DNA from: Mesaphorura yosii
Lineage: Eukaryota > Arthropoda > Collembola > Poduromorpha > Tullbergiidae
Assembly: GCA_009869945.1 (NCBI GenBank)
Contig: WIXG01000002.1
Coordinates: 186,001-250,000 of the forward strand
Direction of reading: 5' to 3'
DNA: 64,000 nucleotides
The translations under genes were made by a program, and so were the position numbers. Positions within the stretch are counted from its first letter, which is position 1, and each line of letters begins with the position of its first letter. Positions 50,201-59,197 of the stretch are shown piece after piece. The notes below the pieces were generated by a model. The model was not told where the DNA came from and did not search any database. It worked only from the letters and a program-made list of their open reading frames with translations.

Positions 50201-51834
50201 GGTACAGGCGCTGGTGTTGTGGAGTTCTGCTTCTTGATGCTTAACTGTCTCTGCTTGGCAAATAATGGATTCGCTTTGGCGGGAATTGGGGTTGAGACTG
50301 CCTCGGGTGCTGGTGTAGTAAATGTCGTACCATTTTGGCTGGTTTGGAGTAGCGTTTCTTCAGCTTGATTGGAATTGGAATATCTCTTCAAGCTCAACTG
50401 CTTTTGCGCAGCAAACAACGGGTTCAGGTTGGGCTTAGGGGAAAAACTGTTGGTGTTATCGATGGGCAGATTCTCCGGTAGTGGGTTTTGCGGTTGTGTC
50501 TCAGTTGCTGACGGTGGGTTCATTTTAATTAGTCCATTGAGCCTGTTATTTTGACTATTGCTGACTAGTCGCTTTTGTGCAGAAAACAGCGGACTGAAAC
50601 CAGGCGAAAATCCGTTCGCCACGTCCCTTTTATTCGGGGCTGGCTTAGATGCCAAATTTAACCGCTGAAGTTCATTTGTACATTCTGTCACTGTCACTGG
50701 ATGTTGACCGTTGGTGGTTTGATCAACCTTCTGAAAATGTTGTTGAGCGAGCTTCTCGAATTCTGACACCTTCCGTGGTTCAATCATTGGAGATTTTTCA
50801 GTTGAGATAACCGAGTTCAATGTTTCCGCTTTAACATTTAGGCTAATATCATTCTCAAATTCTACACTATTGTTACAATTGGTACTAGGAGATTCCGAGA
50901 TTAAAGAGAAAATTCCTGAGTCATCTTACCTTATGAAATTGTAAAAGTAGAAGTTTATGACAAACATAGGATTAATAATGGTAAAGAGCATCCAATTGAA
51001 CACCAGGATCAGAGTTGAGAGGCACCAAGAAAGAAAACAGAATGATCATTAGTTAAAGTATTTGACTACAATTTGTTATACACCAAGAACTCTCGTTTAC
51101 CTTTTGCTGGAGTCTTCTTACTAGGGCCGTCCCGCCGCACTGGTAGAGTGACTTCTGCGATGAGGACAAAATTTTATTAAGACTAACTTGCCTTGAAAAT
51201 TCCAGAATATATAACTTCGTTTAATGGATACCTTCTGGTGGGTGATTAGCGACTCCAGCTCTTAAGCAAGCGTCCAAAGCTCTTTCTACGTTGAACTTGT
51301 GCTTCAAGATTTGACCTATGATGATGGGGTCCGGGACTGAGTCGCCAATAACATTATGAATTTCATCCAGGCACGATTTGAGGAGGATTTCTTCTTCTGG
51401 AACCAAATCTACCAGTGCGTTTTCTAGTGTTATTGACTCTAGTCCTTGTCGTGTCGATTCAATAGACGGATCTTTGGTTTCATCTTCTGGACCTTCTTCA
51501 ACAATTGCAGCTTCATCAGAGGAGAAGAACGAGGAAATCTGGTTTGGCTTATTGCGGTCGTACAGATACTGAGAAGCTGTAATTGCATAAATTCAATTAG
51601 GAAATAGCACATTGATTGAAATATTGATGAAAATGAAGACTCACCACCGGGACTGACGCAATAATCGTCATCGAGCGAATGTCCGTAAACATCGTTGTAT
51701 CCTTCGTAATCTATTATGCAAGCAAACATAGGTGTGAGACCTGAGTTCCTTCTCCTACGACTCAAACAAATCATAATTACAAATTCCTTACCTTCATCGT
51801 AGTTGGCCGTTCTAATATTCCGGTGTCTTGCCAT
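47237..51834 (-). CDS. HBS1L: HBS1 ribosome-rescue translational GTPase
   Basis: Twelve exons: 51834-51792, 51710-51645, 51576-51232, 51154-51101, 49387-49102, 49031-48910, 48842-48710, 48629-48541, 48471-48094, 48013-47843, 47768-47390 and 47318-47237 (715 aa; human about 684). The N-terminus [15 protein letters not shown] and [13 protein letters not shown] are the HBS1 signature, followed by a UBA-like region. The eEF1A-type G domain shows GHVDAGKST, the switch [19 protein letters not shown] and a CSG motif, then two beta-barrel domains ending GVITQVY. HBS1 works with Pelota to split ribosomes stalled on broken mRNA. The 1.7 kb gap between exons 4 and 5 contains an alternative terminal exon, described separately. 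ACOT13 starts divergently on the other strand. Confidence 0.96.
49774..50924 (-). CDS. Alternative terminal exon of HBS1: SKI7-like exosome adaptor isoform
   Basis: A 1151-nt exon lying between HBS1 exons 4 and 5. If joined to exon 4 (ends 51101, phase 1) through the acceptor at 50925-50926, the frame stays open and gives a 552-aa protein: 169 HBS1 residues plus 383 unique ones. The unique part is disordered, rich in Asn, Ser, Pro and Lys, and has no GTPase domain. It contains three copies of a PLF-x-x-Q-[KR]-x-L motif and ends with a more ordered region including [15 protein letters not shown]. Human HBS1L makes a comparable short isoform (HBS1LV3) that links the cytoplasmic exosome to the SKI complex, so the same role is inferred here. 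A minus-strand AATAAA near 49496-49501 could end this transcript. The acceptor has only a modest pyrimidine tract. Confidence 0.75.
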
Positions 51835-52703
51835 ATTTATGACTGATCCAGGACAATCTTCTACAAAATACAAATAATAATGTGAATGAGCGTTATAAAT
51901 TCTACGGATCACTGGCCATTTAAACAATGCGAGCACTTAGCAGTTCAAAAGATATGAAGATTTTACAGACAGGATATATAAAACCACTTGCCTAATTTTG
52001 ACTGCTGAGATCCAATCAATAGTCTTTGAATGTAATTTAATCTTATAAATGAAAAATTAACTCACTGCATATAATTCAAGTTGATTTCGTATGCTTTGGA
52101 ATAAATTGCAGATTTCCACGATCCAAAATAACTTTCTTTTCCATTATAAAACAAAAATATGTAATCTTCGTTTCTGTGCTCGTAATTGAATGACGTGCTC
52201 ATGCTGTGCTGTGTTGTATGTGGGTCCTCTTGAGATTATGAGAATTTGAGGTACAGTTTACATATGCACATTCAGATTTGACACGTTTAAACATGTAATG
52301 TGTCATAGAAAACGATTGGGCTGTGCAACTAATCGTAATTTTCTCAAGGTCATGCTAAATTCTAATGAGTCAAGATTTAGACCGTGGTAATGGCAGGTTA
52401 ATTTGTCCTCTGAAAGGCCTGACCATTGTACCCGAGGTAAGTTACAGAGAAATTGCAAGGAAATAAAGCAGCACTGTGCACTGCTGTGATCTGATTTCGA
52501 AAGTTGATTTGAGAGGAAGACATAACTAAACACATGATGAAATCTTACGCGGTTCTTGTGCTTGTATTTATTATTTGTATCTGAATCTGAAATGTGCTCC
52601 GTTTGTGCTGTGTGACTCCAATTAATTGTACATCAGTCGGTTGAAAAGTATTATTTTGGAGAGCAATAGCAGTAAAATCTTTTCACTACCAACTTGACCA
52701 GAA
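51835..52703. promoter_or_regulatory. Shared 5' region of divergent HBS1 and ACOT13
   Basis: The two start codons are 869 bp apart on opposite strands with no gene between, so the interval must hold both promoters. No TATA box stands out. Its function as one bidirectional promoter is inferred from layout only. Confidence 0.4.
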
Positions 52704-53321
52704 ATGGCGGCTGGTGGAAAGAGCAAGGGCATGGAAGCCATGAAAATGTTTCTGGAATTCATCGTCAAGGGTGGAGGCTTTGACAAACACCTGAGCAGGG
52801 TAAAATAGATATGGTCCCAAAGGTTTGCTGTGATCGATTCCGATATCAAGTGTATTTTCAGGTCGAACTCCTTGCCGGCGGAAATGGGTCCCTCACCGCT
52901 GCCATGAAAGTGGAGCAGGGCGATTGCAACGCAGGTAACACACTTCATGGAGCATTCTCTGCGCTCTTGGTGGACTCCTTGTCATCTGTCGGCCTATTCA
53001 CTCATCCTAGCCCGTACATAGGAACCACCGGAGTCAGCGTGCAAATTAATATGACGTACGTGTCTAACATAATTGACTTGTAGAGAATTTTGGATTAAGT
53101 CTGACCTCATTGACAACTTGTCTGCTTGTGCTTGCTTGCGCAGGTACCTGAAGGCTGTGCCTGTTGGTGAAGAAATTCTAATCGAGTCTAAAACTGACCG
53201 AGTTGGGAAGAATCTGGCATTCATGACTGTGGATATCCTGAATCGCAAGAATGGGGAAGTGATAGCGAGAGGCACTCATACTAAGTACATCGGTGGACAA
53301 AAATTGACATCGAATTTATAG
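52704..53321 (+). CDS. ACOT13: Acyl-CoA thioesterase 13 (THEM2)
   Basis: Three exons: 52704-52799, 52862-53055 and 53144-53321 (155 aa, close to the 140 aa of human ACOT13). It is a single hotdog-fold domain of the PaaI/ACOT13 type. The active-site residues expected from human THEM2 are visible: Asn55 in GDCNAGNT, His61-Gly62 in LHG, and Asp70 in LLVDSL. The product hydrolyses medium- and long-chain fatty acyl-CoA and is usually mitochondrial-associated. The C-terminus GTHTKYIGG matches the family. A poly(A) signal lies near 53525. It is divergent from HBS1 and convergent with the mitochondrial carrier gene. Confidence 0.95.
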
Positions 53322-53711
53322 AACTGTGTCTACTTTAGTGGTAATATGTCAATCAAAGAAACTAGTCTTCCAAAGCCGAATTGAATTCCTGTAGAAAACA
53401 AAACGTATTCATATCAGAATAGTTCAATAGTTTTATTAATGCCGTTGCTGTTACGAGTGTAAGACGTGACTAGATTTAGATAAAAATATTTTAGGTACAA
53501 ATATACTCGCCGTTTGCTTAGTGCTAATAAATTCTGGCCTTCCGAATATTTCGAATGTTGTACTGGAACTTTTCCTGCTCAATTAATTTTGGTAGTAAAA
53601 ATACGGACTAAAATACACAAAGTGTTTAGAAAGCAGCCCACTTTGTTATTTATCAAGGCCGAGATTAGAGATTGGAGAGAATTGCTTCGGCAATGGGTTA
53701 TTTTTATATAT
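53322..53711. other. Convergent 3' gap of ACOT13 and the carrier gene
   Basis: 390 bp holding 3' UTR sequence of the two flanking genes. Only the ACOT13 poly(A) signal near 53525 is clear. Confidence 0.45.
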
Positions 53712-54801
53712 TTAGTCTTTCAGTTCATACTGGGAATTTAATCGCTTCGCCTCTACAGCGCGCGAAAGGGCGTAATAATGTTTCAGTCGGTCCCAGAATA
53801 CTAAAGTCAGGAGCGTGTGCGGCCCAATTCGGAAGTAATTCGCTGTCCATCCTTTGTAAAATCCGAGGAAGCCTTCCTTCTTGTAAATCTTCCTACCACA
53901 GTCAAAGATCGAACCGTAGACCAAGCCTGTATGTGCAAATAGAACTTTAAAATCAGCTCGCAACGACGGCCCTTAAAGCTGAACTCACCTTTTCCTCTCG
54001 TGTCCACTCCTTGGTTATAAAATCTGGTTGAGATTAGATCAAAAGGCGCCATTGCAATTGCGACGAAGAAACCCGCAATTAAGGATCCGGCGAACGGATT
54101 CATCCAGCTGCCTTGCTCAAAAATGCGTTTCGACTTGATAAACTCCGCAGATTTCTCAAATGTGGATAACTGCACGGCGGAGGCGACCATGACTCTTGGT
54201 AGCGTCGAAGATACTCCTCGACAAAGCCCCCTCACCCCATGCTCGTTGTAAATAGTCGAAAACGCCTTGAGCATGCCGGGGTGGCCGTGCTGGTGACCGA
54301 CGGCAATTGACTTCTCGTTTGCTTTCGACTGGAGATGGGTCTTCACGAGGAACAGCGGCGTGCCAATGGAACCACCGACGCAACCGGATAAAGATGCGAC
54401 GACCGCACTTCGCAGTGGATCTACGCGTCCTTGCCGATTCCGCGTGAGCCCGTGTTTGTCGCCCCAATGGTACAGGCCCAGTCTGGTCCCATTCATTACA
54501 AACTGGTAGCCGATGGCAGGCACCAAACCCTTCTGAAGTGCGAGCAGCCCGTCCTTTCTTGCGATTGTGAATGCGGCATGGAACACGTTTCTAAGAAGAA
54601 ATTGAGATAATGCGTTACTGGTCCAAATTAATAGGTAAAATCACGGAAGCTTCTCCTCCAAGCTAATTACCTGTAATGAACTGCGTAGTGCCCCTTGGCC
54701 TGAAGCTCGCCTTGAAGCTGCATGCGAATTTTAACTACTTCTAGTGGGTTAGTGAAAAAACCTGCCGCCACGGCTGCAATGCCGCCGAAGAACAGGTCCA
54801 T
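53712..54801 (-). CDS. SLC25A35: Mitochondrial carrier SLC25A34/35 (OAC1-like)
   Basis: Three exons: 54801-54671, 54590-53989 and 53926-53712 (315 aa). The three carrier repeats are visible. Their signatures are [22 protein letters not shown] and [12 protein letters not shown], each near the end of an odd-numbered helix, with matching halves such as [20 protein letters not shown]. This pattern and [14 protein letters not shown] are those of SLC25A34/35, the animal relatives of yeast OAC1 (oxaloacetate/sulfate). The inner-membrane location is expected; the substrate is not proven for animal members. The C-terminal tail (about 20 residues after DRLKHYY) is slightly extended. Paralogues 34 and 35 cannot be separated here. 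Confidence 0.93.
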
Positions 54802-56558
54802 GCTGATGCTGATCTGGATCACTCGACGGAGACCATGATCATGATTATCATTATGAGACGACTAGAGACGCTATTATACGTACTTAGAAGAAAAGCACCG
54901 ACAGAACATTGTATTTGTCCTGGCTCAGTTGGCTAATGAATAATACTGTACGATAATACGCTGGCTATTGACATAATTTAGAACATTAATGCATTAAGGG
55001 AGTACTTGCTGCGCATTATCTTGGGTCAACATTCTCAGCGTTGCATTGCATACACAATTCACTTCAGACAATAAGCTCGAAAACTAAACGCATTCGTTGA
55101 TCTTCAACGGTCAAGATACAATGAAAGAGATATAAAAATTACTATGGGAAATGTACTAGAGGACATTACAAGTTAACTGGACTCATTCCTTTGTACTTTG
55201 ACAGTTATCTTGACGGCTTATCCCAAACCAAACGCAGCAGATCGCTTGAGCGACTGAGCCGTGCTCGAATCTTAAGTTCTTGCCTTCTGTGACCTGCCTG
55301 GTTGAAGCTGAATCAGGCGATGACCGATGCCGTTGAGGTAATTGAAGTTATGAAGTAGAATGTGAACGATTTCAGAAGTTGATCGAAGGGTTTGCAATTT
55401 AGAATTCAGATTGTATTGGCTAGCGCTTCACTGAATAGTGCCTATCACCTACTTTGGCTGCACCTTAGCCGCAATTGAAATTACAATCTCTATCAAGAAA
55501 TTGCTGACTAGATATTCGCAAATCGCAGGGAAGCCCGCAGTTACGAAAGTCACATTTTCACATTGCACACACGCAAAAAGAGATTTTATTACCGCAAAAA
55601 ATTCAGATCATGAAGATTTCGCTTCTGCGAGCCAGCCGGTGAGTTCTTCGTAGAGATCGATTATGAGCTCACACGATTTAGTTCGGCATCTCCGTGATCA
55701 TGCACACTCTTCGTGTCCGGCGTTCATTCTAATTCTCATATTCCCGCCTAGTCCGTGAATTTTATCTGGAACAGTTGGCGTTGGCATCTAATTATGCATT
55801 ACGCATAATTTGTTTACCCAAGCATTGATGGGCAAAATGTTGGACCACATGCACATTTCGATCATGCACACACTTCGTGATTAAATAAATTACAGTCAAA
55901 TTAACATTGTAGTTCATGCATCATGAAAGAGTGAGGCTCTGCGGAAAGTGCAATTTCAACTATTTCAATTTGTGCAGGTGTTCGAAAATAACTACACAGA
56001 TCTTTGAAGGATTTGAACCAACGGTATCTCAATTTCGGTGGTAGACTGAAGGACTTTGTCGAATCTCAGGTCGAAAAAGCTGAAAATGCGTTCAGAAAGC
56101 AATGACTTAACTTGTTTGATCCATACCGGTCGAAAATGTTGGTACGTTTGCCGCTTGCCGTTTGCTCTCTATGCTGTGCCATGCCGGTTGAATTTTCGCC
56201 TTGGCCTGGCTTACCTTCTTGCCGTAAATTCCATCACATCAGAATGCATCTTGGCGAGACAACGCAATCCGAATCTCAATTTTGTATCTGTTTCGGTGAC
56301 GCGACATGAAGGAGCAAGAATATGCTGTTTAATCAATAACAAAAGGCCACTGTAAAGGAATTTAGAGAAGACAATCATTACATTGTAAAATTGCTCATTG
56401 TCTGTACTTTGTACGTGTTTTATATTAAGGAACTGTAACAGTTAGGTTAACGGACAACGAACTCAGTGTCTGCGTTTGTAAATCAAATCCGCACTGACTT
56501 TAACTGTGGCTGGAAATCCTAGATCACGTTCCTCTGGATAATTTCAAATTAATCTGAG
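54802..56558. other. No gene recognised upstream of the carrier gene
   Basis: The frames at 55438-55653 and 56056-56355 (plus) lack protein-like composition or splice context. Upstream sequence of both the carrier gene (minus) and the CFAP97D-like gene (plus). Confidence 0.35.
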
Positions 56559-57295
56559 ATGCCCACATCGACAGAGACGCAGTCTGGATTTTCCGTTGGG
56601 AAATGGGAATTGTATTACCTGAGAGGCAGATACAAGTCACACCGAAACAAGGTATTGAATTCAGGCAGTCTGACTGAGATTAACCCAATTTGTCTGTTCA
56701 ATTTCAATAATTTCATTCAATCAGTGAATTATGCGGTTGTGGTCAATATTTTAATAAGTGTCTGGTCGGAATTTGAATTGCATACTACATTTGGTTTAAG
56801 GTTGCCGCAGCGCAGCCTGCAATCGACTCCAAGCCACCTGCTCCACGTCCACACGTCCGTTACAAGAGAAAGAAGGGCCTGGACGAAAAACAGCGACAGA
56901 CGTGCATCATGATTGAGAATCTCAGAATCCTTAACAAAACATGTGAAATTATGAACGACTCGGATTACAATTACTTCCATCGACCACCACCATCGCGACC
57001 GAGTGAAGAGAAAAACGAACGGCAGGAGCAGAACACGAGCGTGGGCAAGAAAAGGGTTCTAAAACCTTCAAATTCTAAAATCATATCTGCAACTGCAACT
57101 GGGCAGCATCAGCACCGTAAATCTGGAGCGAGAGCGACCGTGCCCGGAATGGGCGACTTCCACGAAGAGCAGCTTTATCAACGCCAGTCACAGCCGATCA
57201 CACTTATCATGAAAAAGAACACGCATGTCATTCTCCGGTGGTTTCTGAGAAGATTCGGGGAATATGTGCCCTGGTGGGCCGAATTAACGTACTGA
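56559..57295 (+). CDS. CFAP97D1/hemingway-like cilia-associated protein
   Basis: Two exons: 56559-56651 and 56801-57295, joined in phase 0 through AAG/GTATTG and TTTAAG/GTTGCC (195 aa). The exon junction joins YKSHRNKV to AAAQPAIDSKPPAP. The block continues with HVRYKRKKGLDEKQRQ and then IENLRILNKTCEIM. This order (SHKNR, then PxxDxKPP, then a long amphipathic helix with EN and LLxKI-type spacing) matches the CFAP97 domain of CFAP97D1 and Drosophila hemingway, proteins of the sperm flagellum or cilium. The second helix motif of the family (RNREL...EN..IL) is not visible. After a Ser/Lys-rich linker the C-terminus is Trp-rich (LRWFLRRFGEYVPWWAELTY). The start Met is the first usable one. Poly(A) signal at 57397-57402. 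Confidence 0.65.
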
Positions 57296-57402
57296 TTTGA
57301 TTTTTAATTTTGGTATTATTTAATAGTTAGACCGACCATTTCCCGTGCTATGCTTGAGTTTCTTTGACGACTTTTGAAGTCTCGCATTGCAAACCAGAAA
57401 TA

Positions 57403-57761
57403 AAAGCGGTGATAAAAAGATGCAGCCTTCCTGGGCTTTCACTTGCCTAACGTGGTAAGTCGACAAAATCTAGTCGTTATTGTAGTGTACTTGTACTTAC
57501 AAACTGCGGGTGACTTGAAAGACTTTAAGTCCATGTGCAGTAGCAGTAGCACTGAGCAGCATGACCCGTGTGGGCGTTTTATGTATAAAGCCATAAGCCT
57601 CATGCCTTGCTCTCTGCTCATGCGTCATGATTCATTTGAATTGGGGAGCGAGAATAAAATATTGCATAAATAGCATTTAAAACATAACAGTTATTGTCAA
57701 TCCAAATTTTTGCCACAATTTCCAGTCGACTGTCCCTCCAGCGTTATCCAAATTGGCCGCA
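57403..57761. other. Short gap before the MTCH2-like gene
   Basis: A possible 5' UTR acceptor (CAG) lies near 57724 before the MTCH2-like ATG. No other feature seen. Confidence 0.35.
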
Positions 57762-59143
57762 ATGAGCTTCCCGTGCGACGTTGATTACGCGTACTTTAAG
57801 TCTTCTTCGTACTGTGGCATCTTTCAAGATTTGGGACGGATCGCCTTCCAAACGCTTACGCATCCACTCGATTACGTAGCGAGCCTGATTGACGTGAGTT
57901 CCGGCTTGTTGCTGGTGCTGATGCTGTGCTGGCTCAGATTGTTGATTTGATCGTATTGCCTTCCAGTTGGGTTATGAGCCCTTCACACCGATCGGAGTCT
58001 TCACCGAAGTCAAATGGGTCGAGGATCTCCAGATTGAGACACACACTGCCGTTCATGTTTGGCTACCGTAAGCATGTGTATGACCGTTTCCTTTGTGCTA
58101 ATCGTCACTTTGGAACAATGAACTCAATGAATTGATTATCCGTAGTGAAATACGTTTACTCCGTCGACGGATTCTGGGGACTGTATCGAGGCCTCGTTCC
58201 ACGACTCTGCTGCACCTCGATCATGTTTCTCGCCGCCAACTTGTACTACAAGAGGTACATGCCTGGAGTACGTTGCTTCGTCGATTTTTGCCGTCTGAAG
58301 CAGCGCATATTTCAAATTATTGGCTATTTGGCCGATGATGAGGTGCAGCTGGAGGTAATCGGCGACAGCGTCCCCATGAACACCCATGCAAACGCCACCT
58401 GGATCTTTATCGTCCGGTCATTACTGCAGTGGGCGTCAGTGGGGTTTGGTGTCATCTTGTCGCATCCCTTGCACGTCATCACAATACGGAGTTACGCTCA
58501 ATTTGTGGGTCGAGAAACTAAATACAGGTTCGCCTATCAAAACCAAACGCGCATCGGTTCTGAAATAAGTCTGAAATGCTAAATTGTCGCAAAATCTTAA
58601 TTTCACAGTTCAATTTTTGGTACCATCGCCGCAATTTACAAAGAAGGACTCGCTGGTAATATTTGTGTCACAGAAAACAGAAAATTATGTCTGATGATTG
58701 CTGAACCAGGATTAAATTCAACAGGATTCCTCGCCGGTCTCCACGAACGCATGTACGCTCACGGTCAATACTTTGTCTACGTCACCGCGTTCCTCTTCGT
58801 CGTCCGCAAAGTCTGCAGACCTTTGAGGAATCCTAGGGTCTTGCTGACGATTGGCTTGTTGGAAAAATTTCTCGGGTACTACGGAGCCGGCTTCGGCTTT
58901 CAATTTGCCGGATACTACGGAGCCGGCTCTCACATGGACTTTGCTAATTCCCTGATTCTCAGAGGCACCGGGCTGAAACTTGCATCTTCTCCGTATTTGG
59001 ATGTCAACAGTTTCTTTCGGGCGCGCACCCACTTCAATTTCCAACAACGCCTGTACGCTGGTCCTTACAAGCTCGTGGAAGGTCGTCTCCGGCCGAGCTT
59101 TACATTTGGCCCTCTTCACCCAAAAGGATTAGGGTTACAGTAG
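57762..59143 (+). CDS. MTCH2: Mitochondrial carrier homolog 2-like protein (MTCH2)
   Basis: Five exons as read: 57762-57893, 57967-58067, 58146-58527, 58609-58655 and 58725-59143. The opening LTHPLDYVASLIDLGYEPFTP, the middle GLYRGLVPRLC, and especially HPLHVITIRSYAQFVGRETK followed by SIFGTIAAIYKEG match MTCH2. MTCH2 is a degenerate carrier of the outer mitochondrial membrane that inserts tail-anchored proteins. The third part is diverged and carries a duplicated GYYGAG unit. Exon lengths sum to 1081 nt: exon 2 ends in phase 2 (CTA CC/GTAAGC) while exon 3 must start in phase 1 (TG AAA TAC). So one junction is mis-spliced in this model, or the sequence has an indel, or the gene is damaged. 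Strong conservation on both sides argues against an old pseudogene. Poly(A) signal at 59192-59197. Confidence 0.8.
58877..58928 (+). repeat. Exact 16-bp direct repeat inside the MTCH2-like last exon
   Basis: The same 16 bases occur at 58877-58892 and 58913-58928, 36 bp apart. They keep frame and encode YYGAG twice, 12 residues apart. It looks like a small in-frame duplication within the coding exon. Confidence 0.8.
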
Positions 59144-59197
59144 CCAGCCAGCCAGCCTTTGCTCACATTGGCATTAGGAAACGTACCTTTGAATAAA

